From contig NZ_LT578417.1 of assembly GCF_900088535.1 (NCBI RefSeq), forward strand, positions 372,001 through 436,000: a DNA stretch of 64,000 bases, read 5' to 3'. The DNA comes from Cyanobium sp. NIES-981. GTDB taxonomy: Bacteria; Cyanobacteriota; Cyanobacteriia; PCC-6307; Cyanobiaceae. A program made the position numbers and the translations under genes. Position 1 is the first letter of the stretch, and each line of letters begins with the position of its first letter. Positions 56,255 through 63,869 of this stretch are shown here, piece after piece. The notes under the pieces were generated by a model that saw only the letters and a list, made by a program, of their open reading frames with translations, had not been told where the DNA came from and made no database searches.

Positions 56255-58752
56255 CGCGCCTGCCACTGGGCCCGGTCCAGGCACCGCAGGGCCTCTTCGG
56301 GCGTGGTGGCCAGCCCGGCCAGGCCCTCCGCCACGGCGGTGATGGCCACCGCCTCCGCCACCGCCCGCGACACGGCACGCACCTGGTGCAGGGCGGGCAT
56401 GAGCGGGGCGTCCGGATCCAGCGCCGCGGGGATGGCTGCGGAGAGGGCCTCGAGGGCGGCATCGATCATCGCTTCACTCACCCGGCTCGCCCCCACCGCC
56501 ACGGAGGCGAAGCCGAGGCCGGGATAGAGGAAGCAGTTGTTGCATTGGCCGATCACCCGCTCCTGCCCCTGCCAGGGCACCGGCGCGAACGGGCTGCCGG
56601 TGGCCACCAGGGCGCGGCCGCCGCTCCAGGCCAGCAGATCGGCCGGGGTGGCTTCCGCCAGGGCCGTGGGGTTGGAGAGCGGCAGGATCAGGGGCCGCGG
56701 GCAGCCTGCCGCCATCGTTTCCACCACCGCCTGGCTGAAGGCGCCGGCCACGGTGGAGGTGCCGATCAGCACGGTGGGGCGCACCTGGCGCACCACCTCC
56801 AGCAGGCCGATGCGGCCGTCGCCGTCGCGGCCGTAGCCGTCGGCTTCCCCGGCGGGCCGGGCCAGGCCGGCGGGCGCACCGGTGAGGCCCGGCTGGCCCG
56901 CCACGATGAGGCCCTGGCGGTCGAGGGCCCACAGCCGTTGCCTGGCCTGGTCGGGGCTGAGACCGGCGGCCTGCAGCAGCCGCAGCAACCGCTCGGCGAT
57001 GCCGCAGCCGGCGGTGCCCGCCCCGAAGATCACGATGCGCTGCTCCGACAGCCCGGTGCCCAGACCGCGGCAGGCCGCCAGCACCGCGGCGGCGGCCACG
57101 CCGCTGGTGCCCTGGATGTCGTCGTTGAAGCTCGGTGCCCGGTCGCGGTAGCGGTCCAGCACCCGGCGGGCCTGGCCCTTGCCGAAGTCTTCCCAGTGCA
57201 GGAACACGCCGGGAAACACCTGCTGGGCCGCCGCCACGACGGCGTCGAGAAAGCGGTCGTAGGCCTCGCCGCGCAGGCGGGGCTGGCGGCGGCCCGGATA
57301 GAGCGGGTCGGCCAGCAGCTGGGGGTTGTCGGTGCCCACATCGAGCACCACGGCCAGCGCCCGGCTGGGGTGGAGCCCGCTGCAGAGCGTGTACACCGCC
57401 AGCTTGCCCTGGCAGATGTGGATGCCGCCCACGCCCTGGTCGCCCAGCCCCAGGATCCCCTCGGCGTCGGTGATCAGCAGCAGCTCCACCGGCCCCTCGG
57501 CCGCCTGGCGCAGCAGCTGCGGCAGCCGCTGCTCCTGCTCCGGCGTGAGAAACACGCCCAGGTCCGGGGGCTGATGGGCGTGGCTGTAGCCCTGGATCAC
57601 CCGGCCCACGGTGGGGGTGTACACCACGGGCAGGGCGGCCTCGATGTGCTGCTGCAGGAAGGCGTGAAAGAGGGTGCGGTTGCTGCGGCGCAGCCGGTCC
57701 AGATACACGAAGCGCTCCTGATCCCCCTGCAGGGCCTGGAATCCCTGCCACACCCGCTCCACCTGCTGCGCGAGCGTCTCCACCGCGGCCGGCAGCAGGG
57801 CCTCCATCCCGAGCCGTTGGCGTTCTTCGGGGGAGAAGGCCGTGTCCCTGTTGTGGCGCGGGTCGGCGAGCAGGGCGCTGCCGTGCGGCCGCAGGAAGCG
57901 CTCGCCATCCGGGCTGGCCTCCACGCGCACGCGGTAGTGCAGGTGGGAGCCCACACCGGTGCCCCGGTAGTGCCCGCTCACCGGGGCCGCCAGCCGGTGA
58001 TCCGCCGCCGCCACCAGGGTCACGTGGCCATCGGCCACCGCCAGGCCGAGGCTGGGGTCGTAGGCCCGCCAGCCGCCGCCCGGCAGCCACACCTCCGCCC
58101 AGGCGTGCAGCTCGTGCTCGCTCACCTCGGGGGGGTGGTGCATCGAGTAGCCGCTCACGAAACGGGCCGCCAGGCCCAGGCTGCGGCAGGCCGCCACGTA
58201 GAGCATCGCCGTGTCGCGGCAGGCGCCGCGGCGCTGGGCCAGGGTTTCCGCCGGCTGCAGCGGTTCGCCGTCGAAACGGCCCACGTGGTCGAACGTGTGG
58301 TGGATCCGATCGGCCATCAGCAGCAGCAGATCGGTGGTGAGGTGCCCCGCCTCGGCGGCCAGCTCCGCTGCCCAGGCCGCCACGCTGGGCTCGGCGTCAC
58401 CGAGGAAGGGCGCCAGGGCCTGGGCCGTGGCGGGCGCGTACCGCAGCGGAAGCCCCTGGGCGGCCCGGTCGGTGAGGATCCAGGCAAAGGGGTTGTCGCG
58501 CAGGGTTTCCACCACCGCTGTGGTGTGGATCCAGAGCTCCTGCCGCAGGCCGGTGAACCAGATCTCGGTGGTGTCGCCACCCCCGGGCTCCTCCACCGCG
58601 GTGCTGCCGGCGGCGGGTTCGCGCACCGTGAGGCTGTGGCTCAGCAGCCGCTGGGAGGTGCTCTGACGGGGTGTGAGCCGCAGGGTGTGCGGCTCCAGAA
58701 ACACCGGCTTCTCGTAGTGGTAGTGGAGCGTGTGGTGGATCCGGAAGAACAT
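56170..58752 (-). CDS. transglutaminase-like domain fused to NAD-type malic enzyme
   Basis: A single 860-residue frame encodes two complete enzymes. Residues 1-280 are a transglutaminase-like protease fold with N-terminal MFFRIHHTLHYHYEKPV and a full triad: Cys178 in RRGACRDTAML, His216 in HELHAWAEVW, Asp232 in WRAYDPSLG. Residues ~285-860 are a full malic enzyme: HGSALLADPRHNRDTAF start, Tyr378 in VYTPTVG, lysine in ICQGKLAVYTLC, EDFGKGQA, SFNDDIQGT and NAD motif IFGAGTAGCGIAERL. Malic enzyme decarboxylates malate to pyruvate. The linker is only a few residues. Start 58752 (MFFR) is preferred to 58815. Whether one or two proteins are made in vivo is unknown. Confidence 0.9.
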   Translation of the reverse strand: MFFRIHHTLHYHYEKPVFLEPHTLRLTPRQSTSQRLLSHSLTVREPAAGSTAVEEPGGGDTTEIWFTGLRQELWIHTTAVVETLRDNPFAWILTDRAAQGLPLRYAPATAQALAPFLGDAEPSVAAWAAELAAEAGHLTTDLLLLMADRIHHTFDHVGRFDGEPLQPAETLAQRRGACRDTAMLYVAACRSLGLAARFVSGYSMHHPPEVSEHELHAWAEVWLPGGGWRAYDPSLGLAVADGHVTLVAAADHRLAAPVSGHYRGTGVGSHLHYRVRVEASPDGERFLRPHGSALLADPRHNRDTAFSPEERQRLGMEALLPAAVETLAQQVERVWQGFQALQGDQERFVYLDRLRRSNRTLFHAFLQQHIEAALPVVYTPTVGRVIQGYSHAHQPPDLGVFLTPEQEQRLPQLLRQAAEGPVELLLITDAEGILGLGDQGVGGIHICQGKLAVYTLCSGLHPSRALAVVLDVGTDNPQLLADPLYPGRRQPRLRGEAYDRFLDAVVAAAQQVFPGVFLHWEDFGKGQARRVLDRYRDRAPSFNDDIQGTSGVAAAAVLAACRGLGTGLSEQRIVIFGAGTAGCGIAERLLRLLQAAGLSPDQARQRLWALDRQGLIVAGQPGLTGAPAGLARPAGEADGYGRDGDGRIGLLEVVRQVRPTVLIGTSTVAGAFSQAVVETMAAGCPRPLILPLSNPTALAEATPADLLAWSGGRALVATGSPFAPVPWQGQERVIGQCNNCFLYPGLGFASVAVGASRVSEAMIDAALEALSAAIPAALDPDAPLMPALHQVRAVSRAVAEAVAITAVAEGLAGLATTPEEALRCLDRAQWQARYGDTPGAEGWGEGAGDSGVGGSRVSGG

Positions 58753-58987
58753 CGGGTCTGTCTCAGGCACCCGGGCCGGATCCGCCCGGTCGGTCGTGAC
58801 CGTCGCAGCCGCCAAGGGAACGGAACATCAAACCACCGCCGGGCGCCACCGCCGCCGGCGGCCGCCCACCAGGGAGAGAAAGACGTCCTGAAGGGGATGG
58901 CGCTGCATGGCGGGCGCAGGCTGGGCTTGCCGTCACGCTATGGCAGGGGTGTGGTGGGCAGCGGTCTCCACGACGGGGTCTCCGGGT

Positions 58988-59575
58988 TCAGGCCGGTGGG
59001 TGCAGCACGATCTGGCAGCGCAGCACGGCCAGCGCATCGTCCGGCAGCCCCAGGAAGGCATCCAGCACCCCATCGCCGCTGGCCGGCACCTCGGCCACCC
59101 CCGCCAGCACGGCGTGGCCATCCGGGCCGACCGGCATTCCCGCGTCCCTGTGGCGCCTGCCGCTCACCGAGCCCGTGCTCAAGAGAGTGTCCACCTGGAG
59201 GGCGCCGGGGCGGTATCTGCCGAACAGGCTGCAATGGAAGCGGGCCCGGAAGCGGAGCTCCATGGCGCCGGTGGCCGTATCCAGCTGGCCCGCCAGTTCC
59301 AGGGGCTCGATGGCGATGCGCACGCCGGGCGGGATCGGCACGCCCAGCACCCGTGTGGTGCGCCAGCTCAGATCCGGAATGGCCAGGGCGGCTGGATCGA
59401 AACGCACCGGCCGGGGCCCGGGGGGCCCTGCCGACCCGTGCGGCACGGAGCCGGTGCCGCCGCCGCCGCTGGCGTCGTAGCGGAAGCGGGGGTAGCGCCC
59501 GATCGCCAGGCCGCAGCCCCTGCCAGTGGTGAGGCGCAGAACGGCGGGCGGGGTGGGGGCGGAGTCGTCGGCCAT
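58988..59575 (-). CDS. conserved cyanobacterial hypothetical protein
   Basis: 195-residue protein with a probable beta-barrel or lipocalin-like character: IPPGVRIAIEPLELAGQLDTATGAMELRF and PGALQVDTLLSTGSVSG, plus a C-terminal VLRCQIVLHPP. No signal peptide or catalytic motif. The Gly/Ser/Pro-rich insertion at about 35-55 looks disordered. I do not recognise the family with confidence. It sits between the fusion gene and the PPC-glutaredoxin gene on the minus strand, 9 bases from the latter. Confidence 0.68.
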   Translation of the reverse strand: MADDSAPTPPAVLRLTTGRGCGLAIGRYPRFRYDASGGGGTGSVPHGSAGPPGPRPVRFDPAALAIPDLSWRTTRVLGVPIPPGVRIAIEPLELAGQLDTATGAMELRFRARFHCSLFGRYRPGALQVDTLLSTGSVSGRRHRDAGMPVGPDGHAVLAGVAEVPASGDGVLDAFLGLPDDALAVLRCQIVLHPPA

Positions 59576-59584
59576 GGGATGGCC

Positions 59585-60217
59585 CTAGAGCAACCGCAGG
59601 CTGTCCAGCTGGCCCTGGGCATGGAGCTCCGCCAGGGCGTCGTAGCCGCCGATGAAGCTGCCGTCGATGAACACCTGGGGCACGCTGCCGGGCTGGCTGG
59701 GCTCGCTGACCACATGGGGGATGCCGAGGGTGTGCAGCATCCGCAGGGCCCGGGCCGAGAACGGACAGCCCGGCAGCACCGCGATCGCCACCCGAGGCTC
59801 CTGGGACGACGGCGGCTGCGGCCGGGGCGGTGGTGCCTCGAGGGCAGGCTGGCTGAGCCCGGCCGCCTCCGGGCCCAGCTGGATCGGCTCGGGGTCGAAC
59901 AGTCCCACCAGCAGGTCTGCCCCCCTGAGCACCAGGGTGCCCGGCTCGAGGTGCCCTCCCCACACCTGGCAGGCGTCGTCGGAGAAGCTCAGGTGCAGGT
60001 GCACCCCGCCGGCCGCGAGGGTGCCCTGCAGCGTGATGATCTCCAGCTCACCGGCCAGCACGGTGGGCGCGGCCTTGCCCGGACACTGAAAGGCCGCCTG
60101 GGAGAGGTTGCCCACCACGCTGAGCACGAAGCCCGAGCCCCCTTCCTGGGCCGCCACCTGCTCGAGCGCCTTGCGCACGTCGGTGCCGGGTTCGAGGTGG
60201 AGGGCCAGACAGCGCAT
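59585..60217 (-). CDS. PPC (DUF296) domain fused to glutaredoxin domain
   Basis: 210-residue two-domain protein. Residues 1-125 match the PPC/DUF296 fold: RCLALHLEPGTDVRKALEQV, GFVLSVVGNLSQAAFQC, LEIITLQGTLAAGGVHLHL and QVWGGHLEPGTLVLRGADLL. A Pro/Ala-rich linker follows, and then a glutaredoxin-like domain (about 142-210) with a CPFS active site in VLPGCPFSARALRML and the GSVPQVFIDGSFIGGYDALAEL glutathione-binding region. The single active-site cysteine (CPFS) fits a monothiol-like glutaredoxin. PPC domains bind nucleic acid or act in trimers in bacteria; a redox-controlled role is an inference. Confidence 0.87.
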   Translation of the reverse strand: MRCLALHLEPGTDVRKALEQVAAQEGGSGFVLSVVGNLSQAAFQCPGKAAPTVLAGELEIITLQGTLAAGGVHLHLSFSDDACQVWGGHLEPGTLVLRGADLLVGLFDPEPIQLGPEAAGLSQPALEAPPPRPQPPSSQEPRVAIAVLPGCPFSARALRMLHTLGIPHVVSEPSQPGSVPQVFIDGSFIGGYDALAELHAQGQLDSLRLL

Positions 60218-60336
60218 CGGCAGGAAGGATGATGGGGGCTGGAGAGCTCCGCAAACCTATCGCCCTCCCCCATCGGCCTCCCCCGCCGCTGCTCAGGCCC
60301 GGCATCAGCCATGGCGTTCTCCGGCCGGCACGGCCT

Positions 60337-60645
60337 TCAGAGGCTTCGCCCGGGGGGTGCGGCCTGGAACGGGCTCTGGGGCGGCGACGGCGGCGCGGGA
60401 ACGGGGGGCAGGCCCCGTGGTGGACGGCGGCTGAACTCCAGCGCCGAGAGCCCCGCCCCGATGGCCAGCAGGCCCAGCACCAGACACCAGCCGCGGCGCC
60501 TGCTTCGTCCGCCAGGGACTCTCCCGCGCCGGATGCGCCGCTCGGCCTGCAGCCCAAGCGGGCGGCCGCAGCGCCCGCACACATAGCGCCCGGCGAGGCT
60601 GCGGTCGGATTTCACCGACCAGCTACCGCAGCTGGGGCAGGCCAT
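60337..60645 (-). CDS. zinc-ribbon single-pass membrane protein (putative)
   Basis: 102-residue frame with a four-cysteine zinc ribbon at the N-terminus (MACPSCGSW ... YVCGRCGRPLGL), a basic stretch (RRIRRGRVPGGRSRRRG), one membrane helix (WCLVLGLLAIGAGLSALEF, ~53-71) and a Pro-rich tail. The cysteine pattern CxxC-x16-CxxC supports a real protein. Function unknown. It lies 24 bases downstream of the oxygenase gene on the same strand. Confidence 0.6.
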   Translation of the reverse strand: MACPSCGSWSVKSDRSLAGRYVCGRCGRPLGLQAERRIRRGRVPGGRSRRRGWCLVLGLLAIGAGLSALEFSRRPPRGLPPVPAPPSPPQSPFQAAPPGRSL

Positions 60646-60669
60646 CGGCGGGATGCGGCAACGGGGTTC

Positions 60670-61662
60670 TCAGCATGCCGAACCGGTCAGGTTGATGCGG
60701 TGCAGCACGGCCTCGAGGGCGTCGGCGGCGAGTTCAGCTCCAAAGCGCTGGGGGTGGGCGGCACCGCAGCAGCTCGGGAAGGGCTGCAGCACGGTGGAGG
60801 GTCGCGGATGGCAGAACTGCACCACGCTGAGCCGACCGCCGCGGCTGCCGGGTTCGGCCTTCACCCGGTGCCAGCCGCTGGGGATCAGCCCGTTGCTGAG
60901 CCGCTCCAGCATCAGCCCCGTGTTGAGGATCACGTGCCCGTCAGGCGGGCAGGCCTTCACCCAGCGCTCCCCCACCCGCACCTCGAGGCCCGGGGCGGTG
61001 GCGCGGGGCAGGGCGGTGATCAGGTTGATGTCGGCGTGGGCCGCCGCCCACACGTGGCCCTCCGCCGGCGCCTCATGGATCGGCGGGTAATGCACCGCCC
61101 GGGTGAGGGTCGGCGCCTCCTCGACCATGGCATCGAAGAGGGTGTCATGCACGCCCAGGCCCACGGCGATCACCCGCAGAAATCGCCGCTGCAGATCGGC
61201 GATGGCCCGGTGGAAGGCCGTGAGCACGGCGGTGATGCCGGGCACGGCCGCTTCGGGCAGCAGCTGCTCCGGATACAGCACGGGAAAGCGGCGGCGCAGG
61301 GGGTGGCCCGCCGGCAGGGGCTCCGCCCAGTTGAGCATCTCCTTCCAGTCGGCCAGGGCGGCCCCGGCGGCGGTTTCCACCAGGTGGCCGGTGTAGCCCG
61401 TCTGCCCGCAGGCCCCTGGGGCCACGCAGGCCTGCTTGCGCTCCTGGGGCAGCTGGAAGAACTGCTCCAGCAGGCCGTAGGCCTCATCCAGCAGAGCGCT
61501 GGGTAGGTCGTGGCTGGTGGTCACGAAGCCGGTGGCCAGACTGCGCCGCACCCCATCGACCACGGCGGCCCGGGCGGCCCGGTCGCCCCGCTCGAAGCGC
61601 AGCAGATCCACATCGAGCACGGCCGGTTCGTCGGCATGGTCCAGCCCAGCGGCCGGGCTCAT
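60670..61662 (-). CDS. 2-oxoglutarate/Fe(II)-dependent oxygenase (isopenicillin N synthase-like)
   Basis: 330-residue non-haem iron oxygenase of the DIOX/IPNS family. The N-terminal region has VLDVDLLRFERGD and FQLPQERKQAC. Iron ligands are His and Asp in WAAAHADINLITALP and His in PSGWHRVKAEPG, with an Arg in GRLSVVQFCHPRP that would hold 2-oxoglutarate. It hydroxylates or cyclises a small molecule; the substrate is unknown. Its start overlaps the stop of the upstream DUF427 gene by ATGA, so the two proteins are made together. Confidence 0.9.
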   Translation of the reverse strand: MSPAAGLDHADEPAVLDVDLLRFERGDRAARAAVVDGVRRSLATGFVTTSHDLPSALLDEAYGLLEQFFQLPQERKQACVAPGACGQTGYTGHLVETAAGAALADWKEMLNWAEPLPAGHPLRRRFPVLYPEQLLPEAAVPGITAVLTAFHRAIADLQRRFLRVIAVGLGVHDTLFDAMVEEAPTLTRAVHYPPIHEAPAEGHVWAAAHADINLITALPRATAPGLEVRVGERWVKACPPDGHVILNTGLMLERLSNGLIPSGWHRVKAEPGSRGGRLSVVQFCHPRPSTVLQPFPSCCGAAHPQRFGAELAADALEAVLHRINLTGSAC

Positions 61663-61937
61663 TGCACCGTCACCCCCTTCCAGAAGGCCACCCGGCCCTG
61701 GATCTGGCGGGCGGCGTCCTTGGGCTCGGGGTAAAACCAGGCGGCATTGGCGTTCACGGCTCCGTCCACCACCACGTCGTAGTAGTGGGCCTCGCCCTTC
61801 CAGCCGCAGACGCTGCGGTGGGCCGAGGGGCGCACGTGGCTCGGATCGAGGGCGTCGGGGGGGAAGTAGGCGTTGCCTTCCACCATCACGATGTCGTCGC
61901 TGCTGGCGATCACCGCCCCGTTCCAGCTGGCTTGCAT
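61659..61937 (-). CDS. DUF427 domain protein
   Basis: 92-residue protein of a widespread small family. MQASWNGAVIASSDDIVMVEGNAYFPPDAL and WKGEAHYYDVVVDGAVNANAAWFYPEP are typical. DUF427 proteins are beta-rich and have been found in several metabolic neighbourhoods without an accepted biochemical role. The ATG at 61937 gives the usual start; an in-frame ATG at 61958 adds a basic leader. It is translationally coupled to the 2-oxoglutarate oxygenase gene. Confidence 0.88.
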   Translation of the reverse strand: MQASWNGAVIASSDDIVMVEGNAYFPPDALDPSHVRPSAHRSVCGWKGEAHYYDVVVDGAVNANAAWFYPEPKDAARQIQGRVAFWKGVTVQ

Positions 61938-62077
61938 GGGCCTGCTCCGCTTCTGCACCTGGCGGCCATCCTGGCGCCTGCCGGCCCCGGGCCGGGGGAC
62001 CGGTGCGGGCCACTAGGTGCTGTTGCTCTTGCCAAAGCCGGTTCTCTCCAGTTCAGTGGGTCCGACGGGAGAGCGTG

Positions 62078-62281
62078 ATGGAGATGCCCCCAGCCCCAGC
62101 CTCCTGGCGCCACCGCGGCTGCCATGTGGATCTGGCCGCCGACTCCCCACACCACACCCTGTTCCGTGTCACCCATGCCAGTGGCGTGTCCCTCGGTGAG
62201 GCTGCCAACCTGGAGGAGGCGCGCCTGTTGATCGACCGGGAACTGCCCCTGCTGCGCCAGCGGCTGGCGGCCACGGCCTGA
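62078..62281 (+). CDS. small conserved-looking protein
   Basis: 67-residue frame starting MEMPPAPASWRHRGCHVDLA and ending in a predicted helix, ANLEEARLLIDRELPLLRQRL. The pattern FRVTHASGVSLGEAANLEEA looks like a small alpha/beta domain with coding character. No known family. It is divergent from DUF427, about 140 bases away, and precedes another small frame. Confidence 0.55.
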   Translation: MEMPPAPASWRHRGCHVDLAADSPHHTLFRVTHASGVSLGEAANLEEARLLIDRELPLLRQRLAATA

Positions 62282-62324
62282 ATCGCCACGGCCTGACTCC
62301 CTACGGCCTCCAGAGCCCCGGCCC

Positions 62325-62843
62325 ATGATTCCCACCCTCTCCGAACGGCTGCGCGCCCGCCGCATGGAGCCCTACTGGCGGGCCCACCCGCCCGCACCCT
62401 GGCAGGTGGCGCTGGACGTGCCCTTCGCCCTCCAGCCGCGGCCGGCGTCCCCTTCCCCTGCCGCCGCCCCTGTCATCGAGCACCCGGATCAGGCTCCGCC
62501 TGACGTCCACCTGCCTGTGGCCGCCCCGGAGCCGGCCGCCCCGCAGCCCGCTGTGCCGCAGCCCGCTGTCAGCGCCGGGGCCCCACCCACCCGGGAGCTG
62601 CTGCTCCTGCTGCTCGCGGCGGTGCTCTGTCTGCTGGATGGCTGGCGGGCCCTGCGGCGGATCCTGCGGGCTTCACCCCTCGCCACGCCCCACCGGCCGC
62701 CGCCGCCGCTGCGCCGGCCCGGGCGGGCGCGGCACCCGGGGGCCGGGCCCGTCAGTGCCTCCGTAGCGTCAGCCGCAGCCGCCGGTACCGCCCCGTGTCT
62801 GCCGATCCCCACCCCCAGCCCGGCGGGTTCGCCCATGGGCTGA
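62325..62843 (+). CDS. proline/alanine-rich single-pass membrane protein (putative)
   Basis: 172-residue frame. The first 40 residues (MIPTLSERLRARRMEPYWRA) look protein-like; a long Pro/Ala-rich linker with PAVPQPAV-type repeats follows, then one membrane helix (ELLLLLLAAVLCLLDGWRAL, ~90-109) and a basic Pro-rich tail. Its end overlaps the start of the short-chain dehydrogenase by ~49 bases, so the true end of use or the next start may be misjudged. Function unknown. Confidence 0.5.
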   Translation: MIPTLSERLRARRMEPYWRAHPPAPWQVALDVPFALQPRPASPSPAAAPVIEHPDQAPPDVHLPVAAPEPAAPQPAVPQPAVSAGAPPTRELLLLLLAAVLCLLDGWRALRRILRASPLATPHRPPPPLRRPGRARHPGAGPVSASVASAAAAGTAPCLPIPTPSPAGSPMG

Positions 62844-63838
62844 GCCACGACGACTGGCAGCGCATCGGAGCGGCCCTCCGCTACCTGGGGCGGGATCTGC
62901 ACCACCGCTCCTACGCCGTCACGTCCGAGCGCCGGGAGCTGCTCTGGCAGGAGATGGACGCCTGCCTCCATCTGGCTGAGAGACTCGAGCGGCAGCACGA
63001 ACCCGTACTGCTGCGCGCCACACCCGGCTCACGCCCGTGCACGCTGGTGACCGGTGCCTCCAGCGGCATCGGAGCCGCCCTGGCCCGGGCCCTCGCGAGC
63101 GAGGCCGGGCGCAACGGCGTTCCCTTGGTGCTGGTGGCCCGCCGGCTCGATCGCCTCGAGACCCTGGCGGAGGAGCTGCGCGGTGCCAATGGCGTGGAGG
63201 TGCTCTGCCTCTGCAGCGATCTGGCGGAACCCGAGGCCGCCTGGCGGCTGCTGGAGCAGTTGCTGCAGAGGGATCTCACGGTGCACACCCTGGTGAACAA
63301 TGCCGGCTTCGGGCTCGGGGGGGCGTTCCACCAGGTGCCCTGGGGCCGGGTGGAGGCCATGCTCCAGCTGATGGTGAGCACCTGTGCCGCCCTCTGCCAT
63401 GGCGTGCTGCCCGCGATGCGGAGTGCCGGAGGCGGCCGGATCATCAACGTGGCCTCGCTGGCCGGACTGGTTCCAGGCCTTCCCGGCAGTGCGCTCTACG
63501 GCGCCTCCAAGGCCTTTCTGATCCGCTTCTCGCAGTCGCTGGCCCTGGAGAACCGGGAGAGCGGCGTGCGGGTGATCGCCCTGTGCCCCGGCTATGTCCA
63601 CACCGAGTTCCACGCCGTGCTGGGGGTGGAGGAGCGGATGCGCCGCAACCTGCCCGGGGCGATGTGGATGCAGGCCGACGATCTGGCCCGTCGCACCCTG
63701 GCCGCCCTGGATGGCCGCCGCACGGTGGTGGTGCCGGGCCTGCTGAACCAGCTGATCGCCGGCCTCACCCGCTGGCTGCCGGAGGGGCCGGCGGGCCGCC
63801 TGACCACGGCGTTCTCCCGCCGCTATCGCCGGCGCTGA
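62795..63838 (+). CDS. short-chain dehydrogenase/reductase with N-terminal helical extension
   Basis: 347-residue SDR oxidoreductase. The NAD(P) motif TGASSGIGAALARALA begins near residue 87, NNAG is in LVNNAGFGLGG, the catalytic Ser is in INVASLAGLVPG and YxxxK is in SALYGASKAFLIRFSQ; all are intact. The first ~80 residues are a helical extension (LSHDDWQRIGAALRYLGRDL, RRELLWQEMDACLHLAERL) not usual in SDRs. The start is a GTG at 62795. The substrate is unknown; a keto-acyl or sugar reductase are possibilities. Confidence 0.87.
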   Translation: MSADPHPQPGGFAHGLSHDDWQRIGAALRYLGRDLHHRSYAVTSERRELLWQEMDACLHLAERLERQHEPVLLRATPGSRPCTLVTGASSGIGAALARALASEAGRNGVPLVLVARRLDRLETLAEELRGANGVEVLCLCSDLAEPEAAWRLLEQLLQRDLTVHTLVNNAGFGLGGAFHQVPWGRVEAMLQLMVSTCAALCHGVLPAMRSAGGGRIINVASLAGLVPGLPGSALYGASKAFLIRFSQSLALENRESGVRVIALCPGYVHTEFHAVLGVEERMRRNLPGAMWMQADDLARRTLAALDGRRTVVVPGLLNQLIAGLTRWLPEGPAGRLTTAFSRRYRRR

Positions 63839-63869
63839 CGGGGTGGGCCAACATGCCATCCAGCCCTGT

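Noticed and set aside
58753-58987. Possible small gene or regulatory RNA upstream of the fusion gene.
   Set aside because: No hairpin, tRNA-like or promoter-like pattern stands out; the 235 bases look like ordinary intergenic DNA, though the fusion gene frame stays open to 58815.
55945-59532. A 1195-codon open frame on the plus strand opposite the transglutaminase-malic enzyme gene.
   Set aside because: Composition is Gly/Ala/His/Gln-rich with no domain motifs; the minus strand has intact catalytic residues. It is a shadow frame.
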